From: G963668655 sp963668655
Lineage (GTDB): Bacteria; Myxococcota_A; SURF-8
DNA length: 64,000 nt
Assembly: GCA_963668655.2 (NCBI GenBank)
Contig: CAXXPQ010000002.1
Coordinates: 1,178,001-1,242,000 of the forward strand
Reading direction: 5' to 3'
Each line of letters starts with the position of its first letter. The stretch's first letter is position 1. A program made the position numbers and the translations under genes. The notes beneath the pieces are model-generated. The model saw only the letters and a list, made by a program, of their open reading frames with translations, had not been told where the DNA came from and made no database searches. Shown here in pieces: positions 16,125 through 24,434 of this stretch.

Positions 16125-16628
16125 CTACTGAACCTTCAGTTCGGGATAATCGTCGATCAGCGTGCGCTTCGCGATCTTGTCCTGGAGCATCAAAAGCCCC
16201 TTCATGACCGATTCCGGACGCGGCGGACAGCCGGAAATGTAGATGTCCACCGGAACCACGTGGTCGATGCCCGGAATGGCGGCGTAATTGTCGTACACGC
16301 CGCCCGTGGAGGCGCAGGCCCCGAAAGCCACCACCCATTTCGGATCGGCCATCTGGTCGTACACCGTCTTCAGCACCGGCGCGATTTTGTGGTTCACCGT
16401 GCCCACCACGAACAGCACGTCCGACTGCCGCGGCGTGAACCGGGGAATCTCCGCCCCGAAGCGGGACAGGTCGTAATGGCTGTTCATGACGGACATGAAC
16501 TCCATGCCGCAGCAGGCGGTGACGAAAGGATACTGGAACAGTGAGAACTTCCGCGCCCAGCCCAGCACGGATTCCAGCGTGGTGGTGAAGAATCCTTCCT
16601 TCCCGGCCAGGGCCTTTTCTATTCCCAT
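16125..16628 (-). CDS. nuoB: NADH-quinone oxidoreductase subunit B (PSST type)
   Basis: The 167-residue protein holds cluster N2, the last iron-sulfur centre before quinone. The four ligands are visible in TACCGMEFM (adjacent Cys pair), FGACASTGG and SGCPPRPE. The start is ATG 16628, which overlaps the end of nuoA by ten bases and begins MGIEKALAGKEGFFTTTLE; longer in-frame extensions run through nuoA and are rejected. The operon continues with nuoC after 16 bp. Confidence 0.97.
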   Translation of the reverse strand: MGIEKALAGKEGFFTTTLESVLGWARKFSLFQYPFVTACCGMEFMSVMNSHYDLSRFGAEIPRFTPRQSDVLFVVGTVNHKIAPVLKTVYDQMADPKWVVAFGACASTGGVYDNYAAIPGIDHVVPVDIYISGCPPRPESVMKGLLMLQDKIAKRTLIDDYPELKVQ

Positions 16629-16975
16629 TCCAGCGCTCCTTTTCTCCACACGTAGACCAGCCCCGCCACCAGCACCAGGATGAAGACCATCATCTCCAGA
16701 AGTCCGAACCAGCCCAGCCGGCGGAACAGGACGCTCCACGGAAAGAGGTAGACCACTTCCAGGTCGAAGACCAGAAAGAGAATCGCCACGATGAAGTACT
16801 TCACGCTGAAGCGTTTGCCCTGGGTTCCGAACGAGGGGTTGCCGCATTCGAAGGGGGCGTCTTTCACGGGGTTGGAATGCTTGGGGCCCAGAATGGACGC
16901 CACCAGCCAGGCCCCGCCGCCGACCACGGCCGACGCGGCCAGCAAGACCAACACGGGAAGGTATTCGGTCGTCAC
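16619..16975 (-). CDS. nuoA: NADH-quinone oxidoreductase subunit A
   Basis: This 118-residue membrane subunit has three transmembrane helices and the family signature PFECGNPSFGTQGKRFSVKYF, followed by VAILFLVFDLEVVYLFPWSV. Translation starts at GTG 16975, preceded by GTGAGGAAC. It is the first gene of a nuoABCDHI cluster; the NADH-input genes nuoEFG and the proton-pumping genes nuoJKLMN are absent from the window. Confidence 0.96.
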   Translation of the reverse strand: MTTEYLPVLVLLAASAVVGGGAWLVASILGPKHSNPVKDAPFECGNPSFGTQGKRFSVKYFIVAILFLVFDLEVVYLFPWSVLFRRLGWFGLLEMMVFILVLVAGLVYVWRKGALEWE

Positions 16976-17066
16976 GGATCGTTCCTCACGTCAGTTAGGG
17001 ATCGTAGATTCGGCATTCTGTTTACGCATTTCGCGAGCGGAATCGTCAGGCTCCGCCCGGATGGAG

Positions 17067-17095
17067 AAGCTATCCCGAAAGCATTGAAAAGTCAA
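17067..17095 (-). promoter_or_regulatory. Possible promoter of the nuo operon
   Basis: On the minus strand TTGACT (17090-17095, 5 of 6) is followed by 17 bp and TAGCTT (17067-17072, 3 of 6). It lies about 90 bp upstream of the nuoA GTG, in the only gap before the operon. Confidence 0.45.
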
Positions 17096-17329
17096 GGACT
17101 TGTTGGCGAATTCCTCCATGCATTAATGGAATTTCTCTTAGAGCCTCTCCCAATGAAGCTCGGATTCGGCCGCGTGTTTCAAGCCGTCTCGCGTTTTGTT
17201 TCAACCGGGATTCCCGACCCCGCCCGAAAAGACGCCCAGCCCCCCGGTCCGGCACGGTTTTTGCGAAGGTTTTTCGGCGGACGACAGGATACTTCGCCAT
17301 TTTCCGCCGACTTGCCCAGCGAACGCCGC

Positions 17330-17416
17330 GTGGGAATTCCGGGGAACGGAATTCCCACGCCCCACCGGAATCGACGGTTCCGGTGGGGCGTCTTTCACCG
17401 TTCCGGCGAAAGACGC
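17330..17416. repeat. Three consecutive hairpins in the nuoA-cupin gap
   Basis: Hairpin A: GTGGGAATTCC (17330-17340) with GGAATTCCCAC (17348-17358), 7-nt loop. Hairpin B: CGCCCCACCGGAA (17358-17370) with TTCCGGTGGGGCG (17378-17390), 7-nt loop. Hairpin C: GCGTCTTTC-type arms (17388-17400 with 17404-17416), one mismatch. They abut or overlap slightly. None is followed by a convincing T-run, so simple terminator function is not supported. The 671-bp gap 16976-17646 holds no gene that I can support. Confidence 0.75.
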
Positions 17417-17476
17417 GGCGCATGTCGGAACAACTCTGGTCGAGAATGCCATCATTCGTCCGCCGGAAAACCGGCG

Positions 17477-17572
17477 CGGCACGCCTTTTGCTCCCGGCAT
17501 GGAGATTGCAAACCATTGATTTTGTTCAGATAACTGAAACGCAATCCGCATGCCGGCGCAAAAGGCGTGCCG
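17477..17572. repeat. Long imperfect inverted repeat (arms about 32 nt)
   Basis: The left arm 17477-17509 (CGGCACGCCTTTTGC..CCGGCATG..GATTGC) pairs with the right arm 17541-17572, with three matched blocks of 15, 8 and 6 bp, two small internal mismatches and a one-base offset. The loop is 31 nt and relatively AT-rich. It could be a miniature palindromic repeat or an extended RNA hairpin; no coding potential is seen. Confidence 0.8.
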
Positions 17573-17576
17573 CTTG

Positions 17577-17607
17577 CAAAAATCCGTGCCGGACCGCCAC
17601 CCGGACG
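17577..17607 (-). terminator. Possible terminator of the cupin gene
   Basis: On the minus strand CGTCCGG pairs with CCGGCACG (one bulged base) and is followed by GATTTTTG. It lies about 40 bp after the cupin stop and directly before the long inverted repeat. Confidence 0.45.
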
Positions 17608-17646
17608 AACCGCTGGCGCGAGACGGCTCGAAACGCGCGGCCGGGG

Positions 17647-17994
17647 TCAGGCTTTCGGCTGTTGGGGGACGATACAGATCACGCGTAGCGGGTTTTCGGA
17701 ACGGTTGCGGATCTGGTGGGTTTCCCCGGGGGGGATGAGCACGCTGTCGTAGCGTCGGATGGGCCGCCACTCGGTCTCGGACAGGGCTTCTCCTTTGCCT
17801 TCGAGCACGAAGATTTCGTGTTCGTAATCGTGGGCATGATGGAAGGTGTTTCCGCCGGGCTGGAGATCGAAGACGCGGAAGTTGAAATTCGGAGCGCCAT
17901 CGGGTTCGGCCAGCATGACGCGGATGGTGGCCCCTTTGGCTCCCTCGCCTTCCACGGCGACGGCCGGAACGTCGGATAAATTCTTGATAATCAT
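17647..17994 (-). CDS. Small single-domain cupin
   Basis: The 115-residue protein is one cupin barrel (cupin_2). Motif 1, GGNTFHHAHDYEHEIFVLEG, supplies likely metal ligands His53, His55, Glu58 or His59. Motif 2, PPGETHQIRNRSENPLRVI, supplies His92. A perfect AAGGAGG site precedes the ATG. Such proteins may be isomerases, dioxygenases or sensors, and the sequence does not decide between them. It is downstream of, and on the same strand as, the hutH/P1-peptidase pair, with a 76-bp gap, so it may belong to the same transcript. Confidence 0.88.
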   Translation of the reverse strand: MIIKNLSDVPAVAVEGEGAKGATIRVMLAEPDGAPNFNFRVFDLQPGGNTFHHAHDYEHEIFVLEGKGEALSETEWRPIRRYDSVLIPPGETHQIRNRSENPLRVICIVPQQPKA

Positions 17995-18070
17995 GGGCTT
18001 TTCCTCCTTTTAAAGTCGGATCGGCGAGTGGTCGGGGCGACAATCCCCAGTATTTTCCTTCCCGTTCTTC

Positions 18071-19069
18071 TTATGGACTGCGCTTCTTTCCGATATCGGC
18101 CGCGGAGGGAAGTCCGGGCTCGCCTGCGGCCGCGCGCACACCGTTGCGGATGGCCTCGGCCAGAACATCTCCGGCGGCGGCGTAAAGCTCTTCCGGACGG
18201 GCGGGTTTCTGGCCCAGGGAGGCACAGAAAATCAGGTCGCCGTCGAAGGGAGACAGTACCGGGGAGACGGCCCGGCGAAGACCCTCCACGGCGGCTTCGG
18301 CCAGCGCGTTGCAGCCTTCCTTCTCCAGATACGCGTCGGTGAGCAGCAGCATGAGCACGGTGTTTTGCGGATCGGGCGAGATGAAGCCGCTCGGCCAGCC
18401 GCCCCCGGCGATGGCCTGGACGGTATTTAGAAACTCAAGGGAATCCGGGCTCTTGCGCGTCCCGGCCAGAATGTCGCCGTTTTCGTCCAGGATGTCTCCG
18501 AAGGCGTTGACGGCCGCGAAAGCCTGGAGGCGGATCTCGCCCGTGGGCAAAGATACGGACACGTCGGCCGCGCCGAAACCGCCCTTCATAGCCTGGGCGA
18601 CGCCGTGGAATTTGCCCACGCTGGCGCCCCGGCCCGCGCCCACGGATCCCAGGAGCGCACCGTCGTCCCGGGCGTTTTCGCAGGCTTTTCGGGCCATTTC
18701 CGCGTCCGGCCGGGCTTTGGAATCGCCAACGCCCAGATCGAAGAGCGCCGCCGTGGGACAGACGGGCACAACGCCGTAGCGGGTGGGCAGGCCCCGCCCG
18801 TGCTTTTCCAGAAAAGACAGCACGCCGCCCGCGGCGTCCAGGCCGAAGGCGCTGCCGCCGGTGAAACAAATAGCGTCCACCGCCCGGCCCATGTGTTCGG
18901 GGCGCAGGGAATCGGCCTGGCGGGTGCTGGTGGCGGGACCGCAGAGGCACAGGCCCGCCGGGACGCGCTCGTCGAAGAGAAAGACGGTGCAGCCGGTCTT
19001 TCCCCGGGGTTCCTCGGCGTGGCCCACCCGGAAACCGGGCAGGGCGAGCTCGGCGAAAGGCTCCGTCAT
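18071..19069 (-). CDS. P1/DmpA-family (S58) self-processing peptidase
   Basis: The 332-residue protein fits the DmpA/BapA aminopeptidase family, Ntn-like enzymes that self-cleave and then release N-terminal residues or beta-peptides. Visible blocks are the N-terminal PGFRVGHAEE, the glycine-rich FTGGSAFGLDAAGGVLSFLE, GSVGAGRGASVGKF, GAADVSVSLPTGE and the late PQNTVLMLLLTDAYL, which corresponds to the region around the usual autocleavage nucleophile. Its ATG overlaps the hutH stop by four bases, a strong sign of coupled expression. Whether it feeds peptides or beta-amino compounds into the ammonia-lyase step is inference. Confidence 0.85.
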   Translation of the reverse strand: MTEPFAELALPGFRVGHAEEPRGKTGCTVFLFDERVPAGLCLCGPATSTRQADSLRPEHMGRAVDAICFTGGSAFGLDAAGGVLSFLEKHGRGLPTRYGVVPVCPTAALFDLGVGDSKARPDAEMARKACENARDDGALLGSVGAGRGASVGKFHGVAQAMKGGFGAADVSVSLPTGEIRLQAFAAVNAFGDILDENGDILAGTRKSPDSLEFLNTVQAIAGGGWPSGFISPDPQNTVLMLLLTDAYLEKEGCNALAEAAVEGLRRAVSPVLSPFDGDLIFCASLGQKPARPEELYAAAGDVLAEAIRNGVRAAAGEPGLPSAADIGKKRSP

Positions 19070-20592
19070 TGCAGTGGCCCGGTCACGGCCTCCACCGTCC
19101 GCAGGAGTTCGCCGCCGGTAATGAGGTCGAGCACCTTTTTCTGGTCCAGGTACAACGTGCGGTCGTGGTCCAGGAAAGGCACGTGTTTACGGATGAGGTC
19201 GTGGGCCGCCGCCGCGCCTTTCCCGGGGCGCAGGGGCTGGCGGAAATCCAGGGCCTGGGAGGCGCAGAGAAGTTCCACCGCCAGAACTTCCTGAATGTTT
19301 TCCAGGATCTGGCGCATTTTTCTTGCGGCGATGGTTCCCATGCTGACGTGATCCTCGCGCCCGGCCGAGGAGGGAATGGAGTCCACCGAGGCGGGGTGGG
19401 CCAGGATCTTGTTTTCGGACACCAGGGACGCGGCCGTGACCTGGGCGATCATGTAACCGGAATTCAGCCCCTTGTTCGTCACGAGAAAAGCCGGGAGGCC
19501 GGAGGACAGTGAGGGATTGACCAGTTGCTCCACCCGACGTTCGGAAATGTTGGCCAGTTCGGCCAGGGCGATGCCGCCCAGATCCGCCGCCAGGGCCACG
19601 GGCTGGCCATGGAAATTGCCTCCGGAAATCACCTGGCCGTCCGCCTCGAAAATCAGCGGGTTATCCGTGGCGGAATTGCTTTCGATCTCCAGCACGCTTT
19701 GCAGATAGTCCAGGGCGTCCCGGGTGGCGCCGTGAACCTGGGGCATGCAGCGCAGGGAATAGGCATCCTGCACTTTCCCGCAGAATTTATGGCTGGCCAT
19801 GATACCGCTTTTCGCCAGCAGTTTCCGCAGGTTGGCCGCCACGATCCTTTGGCCGCGATGGGGACGCACCCTCTGGATGCGGGCGTCGAACGGTTTTCGG
19901 GAACCCAGAATGGCCTCCACCGTCATGGCCCCGGCGATATCCGCCACGCGAGCCGCGCGCAGTCCGTCCCGGCAGGCCAAAGCCGCCACGGCGGTCATGA
20001 CCTGGGTACCGTTGATGAGCGCCAGCCCTTCCTTGGCCTTGAGCGTCAGCGGGGAGAGTCCGGCCTTTTTGAGTGCCGTTCCCCCTCGGTACTGGCGTCC
20101 TTTATATTCGGCGTGGCCGCGCCCGATCAGAACCAGGGCCAGGTGGGCCAGAGGGGCGAGATCCCCGGAAGCTCCCACGGAGCCTTTTTCCGGAATGAGG
20201 GGATGCACGCCCCGATTCAGGAGTTCCAGAAGCAATTTCACCGTCTCCGGGCGTACACCGGAGCAGCCCTTGGCCATGACGTTGGCGCGCAGTAAAATAA
20301 TGGCGCGCACCACCTCGCGGGAAAAGGGTCGGCCCACGCCCACGGAATGGCTGCGGATCAGGTTTTCCTGAAGTTTCTCGATCTGGGCGCGGTCGATGCT
20401 CACGTCGGAAAGAATGCCGAAGCCGGTGTTGACACCGTAGACAACCTCGTTTCCTTCGATGATGCTTTCGATCATTTTCCGGCTGGCGACAATCCGTTCC
20501 ACCGCCTCCCGGGTCAGTTCCACGGGTTCCATGTCCCGGGAAACGCGTTCGATGTCTTCCAGGCTCAAGTTCTCGCCGTCGATCCGAATCAT
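19066..20592 (-). CDS. hutH: Histidine ammonia-lyase
   Basis: The 508-residue enzyme deaminates L-histidine to urocanate using the MIO cofactor formed from Ala-Ser-Gly, seen here as GSVGASGDLAPL (Ala141-Ser142-Gly143). NTGFG (residues 55-59), LALINGTQ and YSLRCMPQVHG are further active-site blocks. The selectivity position reads SH (residues 81-82, IRSHSVGVGRPF), as in histidine lyases rather than phenylalanine or tyrosine lyases. AAGGAG precedes the ATG. No other histidine-utilisation genes (hutU, hutI, hutF) are nearby; the partner is a DmpA-like peptidase that overlaps its stop. Confidence 0.93.
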   Translation of the reverse strand: MIRIDGENLSLEDIERVSRDMEPVELTREAVERIVASRKMIESIIEGNEVVYGVNTGFGILSDVSIDRAQIEKLQENLIRSHSVGVGRPFSREVVRAIILLRANVMAKGCSGVRPETVKLLLELLNRGVHPLIPEKGSVGASGDLAPLAHLALVLIGRGHAEYKGRQYRGGTALKKAGLSPLTLKAKEGLALINGTQVMTAVAALACRDGLRAARVADIAGAMTVEAILGSRKPFDARIQRVRPHRGQRIVAANLRKLLAKSGIMASHKFCGKVQDAYSLRCMPQVHGATRDALDYLQSVLEIESNSATDNPLIFEADGQVISGGNFHGQPVALAADLGGIALAELANISERRVEQLVNPSLSSGLPAFLVTNKGLNSGYMIAQVTAASLVSENKILAHPASVDSIPSSAGREDHVSMGTIAARKMRQILENIQEVLAVELLCASQALDFRQPLRPGKGAAAAHDLIRKHVPFLDHDRTLYLDQKKVLDLITGGELLRTVEAVTGPLQ

Positions 20593-20685
20593 GCTTTGCT
20601 CCTTGTTGTCGGTTCGCGGGAACCCGGTGGTTTTACGCCTTCAGCCGGGCTCGGTTCGGGACGAAAGCACCCGCTCCCTTTTCCC

Positions 20686-20714
20686 GGTGTACCGCCAAAG
20701 CGCGCGGCTGTCAA
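20686..20714 (-). promoter_or_regulatory. Possible promoter of hutH
   Basis: A perfect TTGACA (20709-20714) with a 17-bp spacer and a weak TACACC -10 (20686-20691) lies on the minus strand immediately after the terminator of the preceding gene and about 95 bp before the hutH ATG. Confidence 0.45.
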
Positions 20715-20715
20715 A

Positions 20716-20749
20716 GCAAAAACCCCGCTTTCCGTAAAGGAAAGCGGGG
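20716..20749 (-). terminator. Terminator of the vWA lipoprotein gene
   Basis: CCCCGCTTTCC (20723-20733) pairs with GGAAAGCGGGG (20739-20749) around a 5-nt loop. On the minus strand a five-T run follows. It is 29 bp after the stop codon at 20778. Confidence 0.93.
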
Positions 20750-20777
20750 CGGGAGGGGCAAAGAAGGAAACGCGACG

Positions 20778-23700
20778 TCAGCGCAGGCAGACCGTGTCGT
20801 ATTCGGCCACGATGTGCGAACCCGGATCCGGCGGGCTGCTTTCGTCGAAGATGATGCTGTTGCTGTTCTCGTCGTACTCGTAGTCCGTGCGGACGGTTCC
20901 GTCCACGGTGACCACCAGGGTGTCCGGATCGGCCAGTCGCGACAGGAAGAACTGGATCTTCAGCGCAAAGAGGTTTTCCGCCATGGTGTCGTAGACCGGC
21001 TGATAGCTGGCCTCGCAGATGCTCATGAAATGCTCGTCCTCGTTGACGTTGCAGGCGTCGGCGACCTCGATGTAGCGCGGGCCCGGGTCGGCGGTGGAGG
21101 CGTTGTCGCCGGAACCCAACTGGCAGCCGGAGTTCTTGTCGCCCACGATGGCGTAGATCTCGATCATGTTGACGTTGCGCATGCCCTTGAGGGAGCGGAA
21201 GAAATCGATGAAGAAGGGTACGTCCGCCACGGACTGGTCGGCTTCGTCGGAGACGAAAACGATGGACAGTTTGGCGTCCTCACGCAGGAAGCCGGCGTTT
21301 TCATTGCTGATGAGCGGTTCGGAAAGCGCCAGGTGAGCGGCTTCCAGGGCGGCTTCCTGGCCGCCATCGCAACTGGTTCCCAAATGGATGCGATCAACGA
21401 ACTTGTCCTTGATCTGGGCGTCGGTCAGCGCACCGGGACCGCGGTTGGCCAGCACGGACGGGCTGCCCTGGAATCTTCCGCAATACTGGCTGTCCACGAT
21501 ATCGGCGGCGATGACAGCAAGGTGCAGATCGGCGTTCCAACTGATGGCTTCGTCGATGAACACTTCGAAGTTGTCGGCCAGGCGATCCTGTTCGTCGCCC
21601 ATGGAGCCGGAACAGTCCACGTCCCAGAGCACATCCACCATGGGATGGGTGATCTGGTCGAATTCGTCGATCTGGTGGGACAGCAGCGTGCCCTCGCCGT
21701 GCAACGGAACGACGAACATCTGGTCCTCGTTGTCGTTGCTCACGATTTCCACGCGGCCCTCGTGCGGACCTTCATGGCTGGGACAGAACTTGACCTGGAA
21801 GGACAGGCTCTGGGGATTGCCCGGACCGCCCAAGTTGGTTGGGTACGAGGAGGGAAGGCCCAGCAGGTCGAACAGCGTATCCGATCCGGCGCCGATGCCG
21901 ATACCCGTGATCTCCAGGGCCAGGTCGCCGATGTTGTAGACGCTCAGATTTTCCGGGCGGGAACAGCATTCCAGGGTGATGAGGCCGAAGTCCAGTTTGG
22001 ACGGCAGCACCTCGATGCCGCGCCGCGCTCCGGTTCCCGAGAAGCCCACGGCCACCACGGTTTCGGACAGCGGCGGAGCGTCCGGCAGGGGGGTGTAGTC
22101 CGCCGGCAGCCAGGACCAGGTCTCGGCGTTGCTGAGCAGGTTCATCTGGGCCGCATACAACGCACCCTCCTGCTGAGGCGTGAAAGTGATATCCAGATAG
22201 ACGCTCTGCCCGCGTTGCAGAGTATAGTTTTGAAGTTGTCCCGGCGTCTCGTAGAACGCCCGCTGGGTAAACAGGGGCAGCGTGCCGAATTCGTTCCACA
22301 CCATGTTGTTGACTTCCAGGGGGAGGTCGCCGCAGTTCTTGATGGTGACCTGGCGGGTTTCCGCCGCGGCGATCTGGCTGTATCCGTATTTGATGCCCGG
22401 TCCGGGAAGTTCTCCCAGGCCCATCCAGCCCACGGAGCCGTCCAGGGGCGAGATGTCCAGGCAGGCGGGCGACTGGTCCACCACCCGGCAGAGAAGATCC
22501 AGCCCCACGGTTTCTTCCTGGTCGTCCTTGTTCAGCCAGGTGACGTCGGCCCGGCCCACCAGGGTGGTTCCCGGCGTATGGGTGCCTTCGATCGGTTTGC
22601 AGTTGACCTGCACCGGTTCGGAACCCCGGGCTTCGATATCCATGGGCATCTCGGGCGCCGGAGCCAGGGCGAACGCACCGTCCTGGGAATCGGTGATATC
22701 CACGCCCGTCACGCGGGCGGTGGCGCCGCCGATGTTCCGGACCAGGAAATATTTCAGGTTGTCGTATCCCGGAGGGGAGGTTCCGAAATCCAGCGCCGAG
22801 GGATCGACCCCGATGCGCGGAACTTCTTTAACCTGGCTGCTGAGCCGGATACGCAGCACCGGGGAGTTGGCCGCGTCGGAAATGATGACCAGCATACCCT
22901 CCTTGGCCTCTTCCACCGCCACGCTCAATACGACCCAGAGTTGACGATCCATGGTGGACTGAAGGGTGATGGGAAGCTCCCAGTCCTGCGGATTGCCCAG
23001 GGTGAATTCATCACTGGTTTCCGGCGTGAAGAAAATCTGCCGGATGGTCAGATCGCCGTCGCCGTTGTTGGTGATGTAGGTGTCCTGCTGGGCCGTTCCG
23101 CTCAGGGCCACCGCGCCGAAGCGCAGCTCCGTCGGGCGGGTGGAGATGTTGCCCTCGCCGGAGGAAACCTTCCAGGTCAGGTCGATCTCGCAGCCGTCGG
23201 TGCAGCTCAAGTGAATGGAATCGCCCCAGGTTCCGCTGCCCGTGCAGTTTTTGCCGGAGTTCGTGGTGATGTTGTCGCCGTGAACATCGCCCGTCATTTC
23301 CTCCTCGCCGTAGAGAATGATGATGCTGCAGGTGTTGTAGTCCACCACGACATAGGTGTCGATGGTCTCGGTGCCGCCGCATACGAATTCGCCGTCGTAC
23401 AGGCCGGTGAAGTCCGTGCAGCCTTCCACGGGATCGTCGCCGTCGGGGATGTTGTCATCGCCGTCGGGATGGTTGTCATCGCCGTCCGGGGAGGTTCCGT
23501 CGTTTTCGCACACGCCGCTCGCGCCGCAACTCCAGGCGGAACCGTACCAGCCCTTGCAGTCGGCGTCCGTGCCGCATAGACCCTGATTGATGCAAGTTCC
23601 CGCGCTGCCGCATATGCGATTGGTGGTGGACACCATGCAATCCGCGTCCGTGCTGCAGCCCCCGGAGATCCCGTCGCCATCGACATCCGGATCTCCCTCG

Positions 23701-23783
23701 GACGAGGAACCGCATGCGGTAAGCATCAGCATCAACAGGCCGACCAATACAATGAGATTCGACTTCCTGGAAAAAGAGGTCAT
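20778..23783 (-). CDS. Cell-surface lipoprotein with Cys-rich head, choice-of-anchor-D-like repeats and vWA domain
   Basis: The 1001-residue protein starts with a lipoprotein signal (LMLMLTAC, Cys24). A Cys-rich region follows (about 42-93, including CSTDADC and CGTDADC), then a DGDD linker (about 97-118). Next come several beta-sandwich units of the ASPM/SPD-2/Hydin (choice-of-anchor D) type, recognisable by FGAVALSGTAQQDTYITNNG, LDFGTSPPGYDNLKYFLVRN and LDFGLITLECCSRPENLSVY. From about residue 714 a von Willebrand A domain is clear: VDVLWDVDCSGSMGDEQ holds the MIDAS DxSxS-type motif with Cys in second-shell position. The protein probably sits on the cell surface and binds a ligand or partner through the metal site. 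An AGGAG site and a strong promoter precede it; a terminator follows. Confidence 0.85.
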   Translation of the reverse strand: MTSFSRKSNLIVLVGLLMLMLTACGSSSEGDPDVDGDGISGGCSTDADCMVSTTNRICGSAGTCINQGLCGTDADCKGWYGSAWSCGASGVCENDGTSPDGDDNHPDGDDNIPDGDDPVEGCTDFTGLYDGEFVCGGTETIDTYVVVDYNTCSIIILYGEEEMTGDVHGDNITTNSGKNCTGSGTWGDSIHLSCTDGCEIDLTWKVSSGEGNISTRPTELRFGAVALSGTAQQDTYITNNGDGDLTIRQIFFTPETSDEFTLGNPQDWELPITLQSTMDRQLWVVLSVAVEEAKEGMLVIISDAANSPVLRIRLSSQVKEVPRIGVDPSALDFGTSPPGYDNLKYFLVRNIGGATARVTGVDITDSQDGAFALAPAPEMPMDIEARGSEPVQVNCKPIEGTHTPGTTLVGRADVTWLNKDDQEETVGLDLLCRVVDQSPACLDISPLDGSVGWMGLGELPGPGIKYGYSQIAAAETRQVTIKNCGDLPLEVNNMVWNEFGTLPLFTQRAFYETPGQLQNYTLQRGQSVYLDITFTPQQEGALYAAQMNLLSNAETWSWLPADYTPLPDAPPLSETVVAVGFSGTGARRGIEVLPSKLDFGLITLECCSRPENLSVYNIGDLALEITGIGIGAGSDTLFDLLGLPSSYPTNLGGPGNPQSLSFQVKFCPSHEGPHEGRVEIVSNDNEDQMFVVPLHGEGTLLSHQIDEFDQITHPMVDVLWDVDCSGSMGDEQDRLADNFEVFIDEAISWNADLHLAVIAADIVDSQYCGRFQGSPSVLANRGPGALTDAQIKDKFVDRIHLGTSCDGGQEAALEAAHLALSEPLISNENAGFLREDAKLSIVFVSDEADQSVADVPFFIDFFRSLKGMRNVNMIEIYAIVGDKNSGCQLGSGDNASTADPGPRYIEVADACNVNEDEHFMSICEASYQPVYDTMAENLFALKIQFFLSRLADPDTLVVTVDGTVRTDYEYDENSNSIIFDESSPPDPGSHIVAEYDTVCLR

Positions 23784-24434
23784 GGGTTACTCCTGTTTGG
23801 CGAATGGGATTGCCATCAACGATTGCGTTTACCCGTGGGAGTGGCGTCGGGGCGCGAATTCATTCCCGCCCCACCAACCTTAATTATCAATTAATGCAAA
23901 AGATTGTCAAGGGTTTCTCTGACATTTGCCCGGTTAATGTGAACGCGCCGGTTCGCCGTCAGCAAAAGGAAAGCGTTTTCCGTCGAAAAAATCCCGTCAT
24001 ATCCATGGTGTTGCCCTGTATATCGGCGCGTACGGGCATGACACGAAAAGTCGAAGAATGCCCCTGCCCATGCATGACACCGCATGATTATTCGTTCGAG
24101 GGAGTTCTTCACGGATGCCCGCTCCGGAGTGCCTTCTTTTCCGAAATCCGTCGGGGGGTTCCGGCGCTCATACGGAAACCTCCCGAAAACATCCATTGTT
24201 AATGCGAATCAAAAGACACGGAACGCGAAAACCGGAAATCCGAACCGTTCGGCGCCGCATCTCTTTCCTCGTTGGCGAGAAGGCGGATGCCGCTCGGCTC
24301 TAATGAAACTTTAACTTGCATTTCATGGGAGTTCGAGGTAATTCACCCACGGGGCAAGGTATCCGGAATTCTCTCTTTCGCCGGCGCCGTTGTCGTACAT
24401 CATCCTCGGACCGGCAGGCCAGAAACAGGAAAAT
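23784..24434. other. 651-bp divergent intergenic region
   Basis: It contains the promoter of the vWA lipoprotein gene (listed separately) close to its left end. The remaining 500 bp, up to the Na/Pi transporter gene, show no ORF with a ribosome site, no terminator and no clear Pho box. Short open frames there have no family resemblance. Confidence 0.5.
23883..23910 (-). promoter_or_regulatory. Promoter of the vWA lipoprotein gene
   Basis: On the minus strand TTGACA (23905-23910) is followed by a 16-bp spacer and GATAAT (23883-23888, 5 of 6). The site lies in a locally AT-rich stretch, 100 bp before the ATG. Confidence 0.72.

Noticed and set aside
17358..17395. Hairpin B as a rho-independent terminator
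   Set aside because: The stem is strong, but only TCTTTC follows on the plus strand, where no gene ends, and no T-run follows on the minus strand.
17201..18043. Longer minus-strand frame overlapping the cupin gene and the hairpin region
   Set aside because: It is a different frame from the cupin, which has a perfect ribosome site and both cupin motifs; the longer frame crosses the hairpins and has no domain.
20814..23579. Open frame of 921 codons on the plus strand opposite the vWA lipoprotein gene
   Set aside because: No signal, domain or ribosome site; the minus-strand gene has lipobox, vWA motif, promoter and terminator.
24290..24434. Possible Pho box upstream of the Na/Pi transporter gene
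   Set aside because: The AT-containing stretch CTTTAACTTGCATTTCAT does not show the two properly spaced direct repeats expected of a PhoB site.
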